Assembly (NCBI GenBank): GCA_913009285.1
Contig: CAJVYE010000098.1
Location: 1 to 5,234 of the forward strand
Source: an uncultured Nitrospirota bacterium
Lineage (GTDB): Bacteria > Nitrospinota > Nitrospinia > SZUA-224
DNA length: 5,234 bases
Reading direction: 5' to 3'
Below are positions 1-5,153 of the stretch, one piece after another (the stretch's first letter is position 1; every line of letters begins with the position of its first letter). The notes beneath the pieces are model-generated. The model was given only the letters and a program-made list of their open reading frames with translations. It was not told the DNA's origin and did no database searches. Made by a program: the position numbers and the translations under genes.

Positions 1-106
1 TATAAGTGAGGAGAATTGTTTTATTTATTGTTTTTTTTTTCAAGCAGAAGACGGCATACGAGATAAAGGAATGTGACTGGAGTTCAGACGTGTGCTCTTC
101 CGATCT
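1..106 (-). other. Illumina adapter with index and read tail (contamination)
   Basis: Positions 41-64 are the Illumina P7 flow-cell sequence (begins CAAGCAGAAGACGG), 65-72 are an 8-base index (AAAGGAAT), and 73-106 are the TruSeq indexed-adapter sequence ending CTCTTCCGATCT. Ten T at 31-40 are the complement of the A-tail seen when a read runs past the adapter end, and 1-30 look like meaningless read tail. The index is the exact reverse complement of the one at 5188-5195, so both ends come from the same library. No biological meaning should be given to bases 1-106. They are translated in frame into the first 34 codons of the reading frame that starts at 6. Confidence 0.98.
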
Positions 107-107
107 T

Positions 108-983
108 GATGATTTTAAAATAATAAATGCTATTTTGAAGAATAGGAGCAGTATTAAATTAATCAGGTCAAGAAATATTGATGAGGCCTTAAAAATAATC
201 GAACAATTTGATTTTGATATTATTTTATTGGAATATCTGCTTCCTGATGGAAATGGATTTGACTTTTTAAAACTAATGGATAAAAAGGATATGGAAATAC
301 CAGCTATAATAATTACCAAAGAGGGTAATGAAATGATAGCCTCACAGATTATTCAGGCAGGAGCCTATGATTATCTTCCCAAAGAGGTAGTTAGTGATGA
401 ATCTCTTTGTCAGAGCATCTCTATTGTCCTTGAAAAATCTCGTACAAAAAAGGAAATAAAAGCAGCCCAGAAAAAAATGGCAGAGATGTCAATAAAAGAT
501 GGACTTACGGGTCTGTATAATCGAAGGTATTTTATGGAATCTATTGAAAAAGAGGTGGCAAGGGCCTTTCGACACAAGCTCAATTTTAGACTATGCATGA
601 TAGATGTGGATTATTTTAAGGATATTAATGACACATACGGTCATCAGACTGGAGATATGGTGTTGTCTGAGTTTGGTAAGTTACTGAGACAATATTTTCG
701 CAAAAATGACACTATATGCCGCTATGGTGGTGATGAGTTTGCTGTGATTATGCCACACATATCAGCACATGAATCAATGCTTGCTGCTGAAAGGTTCAGG
801 GAAGAGGTTGCAAGTCATATTTTTAAATATGATTCAATCCAGTTTAGTATAACTGTAAGTATTGGTATCTCATTCTATACAAATGACAAAAATCAGTCCT
901 CCACAGAGCTTGTTGAATTGGCCGATAAGGCTCTTTATAAAGCAAAAATAGAAGGTAGAAACAGGGTTAATATGATAGACTGA
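108..983 (+). CDS. Receiver-GGDEF response regulator, diguanylate cyclase, 5'-truncated
   Basis: This is the C-terminal 291 residues of a PleD/WspR-like protein that would make cyclic di-GMP from two GTP in the cytoplasm. The open frame formally starts at 6, but codons before 108 are adapter; numbering below counts from base 6. The receiver domain (about 35-145) has lost its first beta strand and acidic pair. It keeps the switch Thr104 and Lys126 (in GAYDYLPKE), but the phosphoacceptor position is Glu76 (LLEYLLPDGNG) instead of Asp. A helical, Lys-rich linker (about 143-162) leads to a complete GGDEF domain (about 163-325). That domain has DGLTGLYNRRYF, likely metal-site Asp200 and Asp243, substrate-binding Asn208 and Asp217 by analogy with PleD, GGDEF at 241-245, and an inhibitory RxxD site (Arg232, Asp235). 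The catalytic domain looks intact and product-inhibited. Low G+C, about a third. No partner gene is visible. Confidence 0.93.
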   Translation, partial: DDFKIINAILKNRSSIKLIRSRNIDEALKIIEQFDFDIILLEYLLPDGNGFDFLKLMDKKDMEIPAIIITKEGNEMIASQIIQAGAYDYLPKEVVSDESLCQSISIVLEKSRTKKEIKAAQKKMAEMSIKDGLTGLYNRRYFMESIEKEVARAFRHKLNFRLCMIDVDYFKDINDTYGHQTGDMVLSEFGKLLRQYFRKNDTICRYGGDEFAVIMPHISAHESMLAAERFREEVASHIFKYDSIQFSITVSIGISFYTNDKNQSSTELVELADKALYKAKIEGRNRVNMID

Positions 984-1053
984 GTTATAGAAATTCGTTA
1001 CGACTTGCGCAAAAATAATACCTATAATCCACACCAATATTATTCCGGTTATC

Positions 1054-1073
1054 AATTATACTAATTTTTTTTT
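1054..1073 (+). terminator. Weak terminator-like hairpin after the GGDEF gene
   Basis: AATTA (1054-1058) and TAATT (1062-1066) form a five-pair AT-only stem with loop TAC, running into nine T (1065-1073). The T-run and position 70 bases after the GGDEF stop fit a rho-independent terminator, but the stem has no G-C pairs, so termination would be inefficient. It may be only AT-rich spacer. Confidence 0.25.
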
Positions 1074-1100
1074 GTTTAAGATAATTTAGCAATTTAATTT

Positions 1101-1128
1101 TTGCTTGATTCCATATTTATGATATAAT
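1101..1128 (+). promoter_or_regulatory. Strong sigma-70-type promoter with extended -10
   Basis: TTGCTT at 1101-1106 is a -35 with four of six consensus bases. After a 16-base spacer comes a perfect TATAAT at 1123-1128, preceded by TG at 1120-1121, giving an extended -10 (TGATATAAT). Transcription would start near 1135 and run rightward. There is no long gene for 565 bases, so the promoter drives either a separate small RNA (1135-1410) or a very long leader for the cold-shock gene at 1700. Confidence 0.5.
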
Positions 1129-1134
1129 ACAATA

Positions 1135-1410
1135 ATAATTAGTTCATATGGTACGTTGCAGCTTAGCGAATCGTTAGGCGAGAATGTAAGATACCGCCTA
1201 CAACCTGTAAAATATAAACAGGAGGCATTAATGGCGATATGATATATATTGGTTCCTTTTCTGGAACACGCCATCAGGTTATGGTCTCTGAACAACGCTG
1301 CTTAGCAAAATCCCATCTAATGGTGTATTCTGTAGTTCAGCTTCGAATGATGATTCTGGAAATATAGGAAATGATAGGACAAAGATTGCTGAGACAAATT
1401 TATTTTTTTA
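1135..1410 (+). ncRNA. Possible structured RNA or leader, family not recognised
   Basis: This stretch lies just downstream of the extended -10 promoter and has no convincing gene, but it has several hairpins: TAGGCG/CGCCTA (1175-1180 with 1195-1200); GCCT..CCTG/CAGGAGGC (1196-1207 with 1219-1226); ATGGCG/CGCCAT (1231-1236 with 1269-1274) enclosing GTTCC/GGAAC (1252-1256 with 1263-1267); and TTCAGC/GCTGAG (1336-1341 with 1388-1393) followed by T-rich sequence with seven T at 1403-1409. The first two hairpins share bases and exclude each other. The second covers a strong Shine-Dalgarno (AGGAGG, 1220-1225) and the third covers the ATG at 1231. I do not recognise tmRNA, RNase P, SRP, 6S or a known riboswitch. 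It could be a small RNA or part of the csp leader. Both ends are inferred. Confidence 0.3.
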
Positions 1411-1554
1411 AATTAAAGTTCTCGGTTCAGGTAAACCTTATCTTCAACATGATATTAGTATGAAAAATTAGTAGGAAACTATTGTAATTATTAAGGTTTG
1501 TTAGTAGTCGTTCTAATCTGAAGTAAGACTTATTTTTAGGTCGGTTTGGAACGT
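1411..1554 (+). other. Gene-free spacer with one hairpin
   Basis: No reading frame or known RNA is seen here. AAACCTTA at 1433-1440 is the exact reverse complement of TAAGGTTT at 1492-1499, with an AT-rich 51-base interior that can form a small hairpin of its own (TAGT/ACTA). A nearby GGTT/AACC pair at about 1424-1437 competes for the left arm. It may continue the structured leader of the cold-shock gene, or be chance in AT-rich DNA. Confidence 0.2.
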
Positions 1555-1660
1555 TATACTCTGGACGGCCATAAATTTGGTTTTCTCGTGCTCAGATCGG
1601 TCAAAGATGGCCTGAAGATGAGATGCTTTGAAAGCTAAATTTATGACCGTCCAGAGTATA
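1555..1660. repeat. 106-bp near-perfect inverted repeat, MITE-like or leader hairpin
   Basis: The 24-base arm at 1555-1578 (starts TATACTCTGGACGG) pairs with 1637-1660 (ends CCGTCCAGAGTATA) with one mismatch, at 1569 against 1646. In RNA the stem can extend seven more pairs inward (1579-1585 with 1630-1636, two of them G-U), and the interior has a further small stem (GGTC 1599-1602 with GGCC 1609-1612). No T-run follows, so it is not a standard terminator. The ends carry TA at both borders, which fits a small element with terminal inverted repeats of the IS630/Tc1 type that targets TA. As RNA, it would be a stable hairpin ending 39 bases before the cold-shock start codon. The structure is plain; its role is inference. 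Confidence 0.7.
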
Positions 1661-1699
1661 TACCCAATTAATTTTCAATAGAAAGGAGGGAAAGGAATA

Positions 1700-1918
1700 G
1701 TGGCAGAGCGTGAAACAGGTATTGTCAAATGGTTCAACAGCAATAAAGGCTATGGCTTCATCACACGCGATCAAGGGGGGGATGTTTTCGTACACTATAG
1801 TTCCATTCGTGGTGATGGCTATCGCTCATTAGAAGAAGGTAATAAAGTAGAATTCATAGTCACCCAAGGAAATAAAGGTCTTCAAGCAGAAGACGTGATT
1901 GTTAGCTCTACAGATTAA
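1700..1918 (+). CDS. csp: Cold-shock-domain protein (CspA family)
   Basis: This 72-residue protein is a single complete cold-shock domain, an OB-fold that binds single-stranded RNA and DNA and melts RNA secondary structure. The family hallmarks are present: [15 protein letters not shown] at 7-21 with RNP1 KGYGFI (16-21), RNP2 VFVHY (29-33), and the exposed aromatics Trp11, Tyr18, Phe20, Phe30 and His32. Length is typical (65-75). The start is GTG at 1700, chosen because the family begins only a few residues before GxVKWF and because a strong Shine-Dalgarno (GGAGG, 1685-1689) sits ten bases upstream. It stands alone, with a large structured inverted repeat directly upstream and possibly a 565-base leader. 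That recalls cold-regulated csp mRNAs with long leaders, although many csp genes are not cold-induced. It converges with nrdJ. Confidence 0.95.
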   Translation: MAERETGIVKWFNSNKGYGFITRDQGGDVFVHYSSIRGDGYRSLEEGNKVEFIVTQGNKGLQAEDVIVSSTD

Positions 1919-1967
1919 GACACACAAAACATACGAAACGTATTATCTTAAGTGATAGTAATTTGAG

Positions 1968-2017
1968 AACAGGCCTTGAATAGAGGAGAGGAAGCTATTC
2001 ATTATATAAGGGCTGTT
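1968..2017. terminator. Hairpin between convergent csp and nrdJ
   Basis: AACAGGCCTT (1968-1977) pairs with AAGGGCTGTT (2008-2017) except for one mismatch. Directly inside, GAATAG (1978-1983) pairs perfectly with CTATTC (1995-2000) around an 11-base purine-rich loop, with a 7-base bulge at 2001-2007. It fills the 118-bp gap between the two stop codons, where a two-way terminator is expected, but neither strand has a T-run after the stem. A smaller palindrome, ATACG/CGTAT, is at 1931-1943. A rho-dependent end or mRNA-stabilising hairpin is equally possible. Confidence 0.35.
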
Positions 2018-2036
2018 TCCCATAGTATCGATGCAC

Positions 2037-3926
2037 TTAGCAATAGAGGACCTCTCTACATGAGAGTACCTGTTGGGGTCTGCTACCGCTTCGGTATATG
2101 GTTACACCTTTGCATCCTTCACGATAGGCGAGCATAAATATATCCTGCACATCCTCCACACTTGCATTGGCAGGGAAATTGACGGTCTTGGATACTGCAT
2201 TATCAGTATATCTCTGGAAGGATGCCTGCACCTTTATATGCCACTCAGGAGTGATATCAAAGGTTGTCTTAAATAATTTCCTGATCTCTTCTGGTATCTC
2301 TTTTATCCCCTGAATCGACTCAATACCGGTCAGTTTTTCAATATCTATATTATGAGATTTAGCAATCTCTTTGAACAGGGGGTTTACCTCTATAAATTCT
2401 GTATTATCAAGGATATTCCTGGTAAAGCAGAGGGCGTAAATAGGCTCAATACCACTCGAACAGCCTGCAATAATGCTGAGTGTCCCGGTAGGTGCTATTG
2501 TTGTGCTTGTGGCATTTCTCAACCTCATCCCTCCTGGCCTATCGTATATACTCCCCTTAAAATTCGGGAATACCTCCCTTTCCTCTGCAAGCTCGGCTGA
2601 TCTCTCCCTTGCCTTCTCTCTTATGAAGCGCATTATTTTCTCTCCCAACTTTACAGCCTCTGTTGAATCGTATGGTATCCCTAACCTTATAAGGAGATCG
2701 GCAAATCCCATTACCCCAATACCTATCTTTCTGTTTCCCCTTGTTATTTCAGCAATCTGAGGTAATGGATATCTATTTACATCTATTATGTTGTCCAGAA
2801 ATTTTACTGCTATTCTTACTGTATCTTCGAGCTTATCATAATCTATCTCATACCTCTTATCTATTTTTTTTACCATGCGAGTCATATTGATCGAGCCCAG
2901 ATTGCAGGCCTCGTAAGGAAGAAGGGGTTGCTCACCACAGGGATTGGTGCTTTCTATTTCCCCTAACTGTGGGGTCGGATTATCCTGATTTATCCTATCC
3001 AGGAATAATATCCCTGGCTCTCCATTATCCCATGCAGATTCTACTATAAGCTGAAATACATCTCTGGCCTTTAGACTCCTTACCACCTTTCCATTCCGTG
3101 GATTTATCAGGTCATATTCCTTGTCATTCTCCAATGCCTTCATGAAGGTAGTAGTGATCCCTACAGAGAGGTTGAAATTGGTCAGCTTTCCCCCCTCCTT
3201 TTTGGCAGAGATAAACTCTTGTATATCAGGATGGTCAACTCTTAGTATCCCCATATTTGCCCCACGCCTTGTCCCACCCTGTTTTATCGCCTCTGTAGCT
3301 GCATCAAAAACCTTCATAAAGGAGATAGGACCGCTAGATACCCCATTGGTGGTTGCCACAGGGCTATTGGCAGGTCTTAATCTACTGAAGCTGAACCCAG
3401 TCCCACCTCCACTCTTATGAATCATGGCAGTATCTTTGATGGTCTCAAAGATACTCTCCATTGAATCCTCTATAGGAAGCACAAAACAAGCGGATAACTG
3501 CTGAAGTTCCCTACCTGCATTCATCAGGGTAGGAGAGTTCGGTAAAAACTCCATGTTTGCCATTACCCTGTAAAACTCTTCCTCTGTCTTTTCAACATCT
3601 GCATGAGGGTCATAAATGAAATCAGCAGATGCTATATTCCTTGCTACCCTTCTAAACATATCCTCTGGTTTCTCTATAACCCTTCCATCTTTATCCTTCT
3701 TCAGATATCTCTTCTCCAGGACCCTGATAGCATTGGGTGATAGCTCTGTTATCTCCCTATCCTTTATAACCGGCCTGTCTGTATCTTGGCTGACAGGTTT
3801 ATCAAAAGGGATACCAATCATCTCTGCATCTGGCTCTACAAAGGTAGATATCTCCTCACCCACATTACCAAGTATACTATTATCTATATCCCTTCTATCT
3901 TCCCTGACAACATCCCTGGCCTCCAT
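2037..3926 (-). CDS. nrdJ: Class II (adenosylcobalamin-dependent) ribonucleotide reductase
   Basis: This 629-residue enzyme reduces ribonucleotides to deoxyribonucleotides using a thiyl radical made from adenosylcobalamin, so it works with or without oxygen. Visible motifs are [11 protein letters not shown] (128-138) and the first redox cysteine Cys147 (SACFVLP); [15 protein letters not shown] (171-185); the radical-site loop NPCGE with thiyl Cys330 and Glu332; the second redox cysteine Cys341 (ACNLGSINM); the phosphate-binding segment [20 protein letters not shown] (476-495); and SKTVNFP (579-585). Roles are assigned by analogy with known reductases. No ATP-cone is seen at the N-terminus; about 60 residues precede the catalytic part. 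The protein stops at [16 protein letters not shown], without the TSCPD or zinc-ribbon tail of many longer NrdJ proteins, yet ends in two cysteines (623, 629). The ATG at 3924-3926 has a good Shine-Dalgarno (AGGGAGG, 3934-3940 on this strand). No small subunit is present, as expected for class II. Confidence 0.94.
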   Translation of the reverse strand: MEARDVVREDRRDIDNSILGNVGEEISTFVEPDAEMIGIPFDKPVSQDTDRPVIKDREITELSPNAIRVLEKRYLKKDKDGRVIEKPEDMFRRVARNIASADFIYDPHADVEKTEEEFYRVMANMEFLPNSPTLMNAGRELQQLSACFVLPIEDSMESIFETIKDTAMIHKSGGGTGFSFSRLRPANSPVATTNGVSSGPISFMKVFDAATEAIKQGGTRRGANMGILRVDHPDIQEFISAKKEGGKLTNFNLSVGITTTFMKALENDKEYDLINPRNGKVVRSLKARDVFQLIVESAWDNGEPGILFLDRINQDNPTPQLGEIESTNPCGEQPLLPYEACNLGSINMTRMVKKIDKRYEIDYDKLEDTVRIAVKFLDNIIDVNRYPLPQIAEITRGNRKIGIGVMGFADLLIRLGIPYDSTEAVKLGEKIMRFIREKARERSAELAEEREVFPNFKGSIYDRPGGMRLRNATSTTIAPTGTLSIIAGCSSGIEPIYALCFTRNILDNTEFIEVNPLFKEIAKSHNIDIEKLTGIESIQGIKEIPEEIRKLFKTTFDITPEWHIKVQASFQRYTDNAVSKTVNFPANASVEDVQDIFMLAYREGCKGVTIYRSGSRPQQVLSCREVLYC

Positions 3927-3941
3927 GACAAATCCTCCCTC

Positions 3942-3970
3942 TAACTGTTTAACCGTTAGAAGTAACGGCT
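3942..3970. repeat. Three TAACNGYT repeats in the nrdJ leader
   Basis: On the + strand TAACTGTT (3942-3949) is followed directly by TAACCGTT (3950-3957) and, after five bases, by TAACGGCT (3963-3970). CCGTTA and TAACGG also form a six-pair hairpin around a four-base loop (3953-3968). They lie just upstream of the nrdJ Shine-Dalgarno and downstream of its candidate -10. They could be an operator or a short leader hairpin. They do not resemble the NrdR box. Confidence 0.4.
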
Positions 3971-3995
3971 AAATAGAATTGAAAAATATTTTACT

Positions 3996-4025
3996 ATTAA
4001 AAGATAGCAATTATGACGCTAACAA
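3996..4025 (-). promoter_or_regulatory. nrdJ: Candidate nrdJ promoter
   Basis: Read on the minus strand, TTGTTA (4025-4020; four of six -35 bases) is followed after 18 bases by TTTAAT (4001-3996; five of six -10 bases). This would start transcription near 3988 and give a leader of about 60 bases that includes the TAACNGYT repeats. The surrounding DNA is very AT-rich, so chance matches are common. Confidence 0.3.
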
Positions 4026-4321
4026 TTACTATAAAGTTTATGAATATTATGTCTACTATAAAGATGCTTTAAAAAAATCAATTTATATTAAAGAAGCATA
4101 TTATGTCAAGCGAAAAAATCAATATCTTGTACTAAAAATTTTATTTGTTACAAGATATGGTATGATTGTGAAATAAATTGTGTCTTTAATTTTCAATAGT
4201 TAGCATGGTTTTCAACGCTTTATCAACACATTTTTCCACAATTGTTCTGAGGGATTTAGCCACAAAAATAAGTAGCGGAAAATAGGATAGATCTCGGGAA
4301 GGATTTCAGAAATACAGAAAC
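4026..4321. other. AT-rich intergenic region without a supported gene
   Basis: Part of the 450-bp gap between nrdJ and the QueG-like gene. By hand count 41 of the 200 bases at 3981-4180 are G or C, far below the flanking genes. A 65-codon plus-strand frame (3979-4176) has a TTG start, no ribosome-binding site and a Lys/Tyr/Ile-rich product, as expected of AT-rich noise. TTATCAACA (4220-4228) and TTTTCCACA (4232-4240) each differ by one base from the DnaA box TTATNCACA and share orientation. I see no cobalamin riboswitch, tRNA or other known RNA. Confidence 0.5.
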
Positions 4322-4343
4322 GTAGGTCTCATACCTACTTTTT
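4322..4343 (+). terminator. Rho-independent terminator-like hairpin
   Basis: GTAGGT (4322-4327) and ACCTAC (4333-4338) form a perfect six-pair stem around CTCAT and are followed by five T (4339-4343). The T-run serves rightward transcription, though no supported gene lies to its left on this strand. On the minus strand, 34 bases after the QueG-like stop, the same stem is followed only by CGTTTC, so it would be a weak terminator for that gene. Confidence 0.4.
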
Positions 4344-4376
4344 GGGAATACACTTTAGGACTAGCGAGCAAATAAC

Positions 4377-5075
4377 TTAACATTCTCGCATCTTATCTCT
4401 CCCCTTGCACACCTTAACACATATACCGCATATATAATGCCCTATATGGTACTTCTTTGAAAACCACTTCAACCTTTCAAGGCAGAGATCGCGGTTGTAA
4501 TCATTAAACGATTCCTTGATAGCGCTAACAGGACATACATTTATACATTCTGTGCATTCACCACAATCCTCTTTAGAGGGGTTATCCACCTTCAGGGGAA
4601 TATCTGTAAGGACGGTTACATAACGTACCAGCGAGCCATAGTCATGGTTGACCAGGAGATTATTCCTTCCTATCCATCCAACTCCTGCCATAACCCCGAC
4701 AGCCTTGTGTGAGAAGTGTGCCCTCTGATTTTCCCAGTCAATGGTCTGTGAGGAAGGGATAGGGAGGGCATTAAAGTTCATTCCCTGGATATAGTTTGTC
4801 ACCCTTATTGCCACCTGATCCAGGGCTATATTCAGCCGCCTGTAGTGATAGTAATAGAGCTTGGTAGGACTATCTTTTATAGACTCCATTATCCTTCCAG
4901 ATAGACGGATTCCCATTGATATCCCATAGACAAGGCCATTTGATATATCTTTTGGGAGGAGTTCAAAGGCGTTAAGGAGATCCCCCACATACCCTACCCC
5001 GAACAGGGACATCCCCCATTCTTCTGCTAACAATTTAAGGTCTTGGTAATATGTCTCTTTTGATTCGATCACCAT
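4377..5075 (-). CDS. QueG-like double [4Fe-4S] cluster protein
   Basis: This 232-residue protein resembles epoxyqueuosine reductase (QueG), a cobalamin and iron-sulfur enzyme that makes queuosine in tRNA, and its uncharacterised relatives. It has AGVGWIGRNNLLVN (130-143), matching the QueG signature AGLGWIGKNTLLI, then YGSLVRYVTVLTDIPL. A ferredoxin-like part carries CxxCxxCxxxCP (Cys171, 174, 177, 181) and a second set Cys198, Cys216, Cys219, Cys223, the eight-cysteine QueG pattern; Pro normally follows the last cysteine but here it is Lys224. The N-terminus (LKLLAEEWGMSLFGVGYV) looks complete. At 232 residues it is well short of QueG proteins of roughly 310-390 and has no C-terminal HEAT-like part. 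Asp113 might match the QueG catalytic Asp, but the nearby residues differ. The ATG at 5073-5075 has no clear Shine-Dalgarno. True QueG activity is uncertain. Confidence 0.8.
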   Translation of the reverse strand: MVIESKETYYQDLKLLAEEWGMSLFGVGYVGDLLNAFELLPKDISNGLVYGISMGIRLSGRIMESIKDSPTKLYYYHYRRLNIALDQVAIRVTNYIQGMNFNALPIPSSQTIDWENQRAHFSHKAVGVMAGVGWIGRNNLLVNHDYGSLVRYVTVLTDIPLKVDNPSKEDCGECTECINVCPVSAIKESFNDYNRDLCLERLKWFSKKYHIGHYICGICVKVCKGRDKMREC

Positions 5076-5098
5076 ATATAGATTTCATATAAGAACTT

Positions 5099-5132
5099 CA
5101 GAAGCCAGAATTCAGGAGCCAGAATCCAGAAT
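5099..5132. repeat. Short tandem repeat upstream of the QueG-like gene
   Basis: CAGAAGCCAGAATT (5099-5112) is followed at once by CAGGAGCCAGAATC (5113-5126; 12 of 14 identical) and a partial third unit CAGAAT (5127-5132). Within each unit the core CCAGAAT recurs. This is a low-complexity CAG/CCAGAAT array 24 bases upstream of the start codon. It may be a fragment of a longer dispersed array that the contig end cuts off. No function is evident. Confidence 0.7.
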
Positions 5133-5153
5133 ATATTAAAGAGCGTTCTTTAC

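Noticed and set aside
870..1055. 61-codon minus-strand frame starting like a membrane segment (ITGIILVWIIGIIF)
   Set aside because: TTG start, no clear Shine-Dalgarno, and more than 110 bp of it is antisense to the conserved GGDEF C-terminus; the hydrophobic start comes from AT-rich spacer.
1555..1660. Integron attC recombination site
   Set aside because: The arms are nearly perfect over 24 bp and lack the RYYYAAC and GTTRRRY core sites; the neighbours do not look like gene cassettes.
2073..3972. Several plus-strand frames of 67-118 codons
   Set aside because: They lie antisense to nrdJ, have no family motifs, and are explained by the conserved minus-strand coding sequence.
3979..4176. 65-codon plus-strand frame rich in Lys, Tyr and Ile
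   Set aside because: TTG start, no ribosome-binding site, no recognisable motif, and about 20% G+C DNA in which stop-free runs with such composition need no selection.
1668..4199. Shared 14-mer TTAATTTTCAATAG at 1668-1681 and 4186-4199
   Set aside because: AT-rich and low in information; one such match in 5 kb of AT-rich intergenic DNA is not surprising, and the flanks do not match.
3927..4376. Cobalamin riboswitch controlling nrdJ
   Set aside because: No B12-box-like sequence was seen on the minus strand, and the candidate leader is only about 60 bases.
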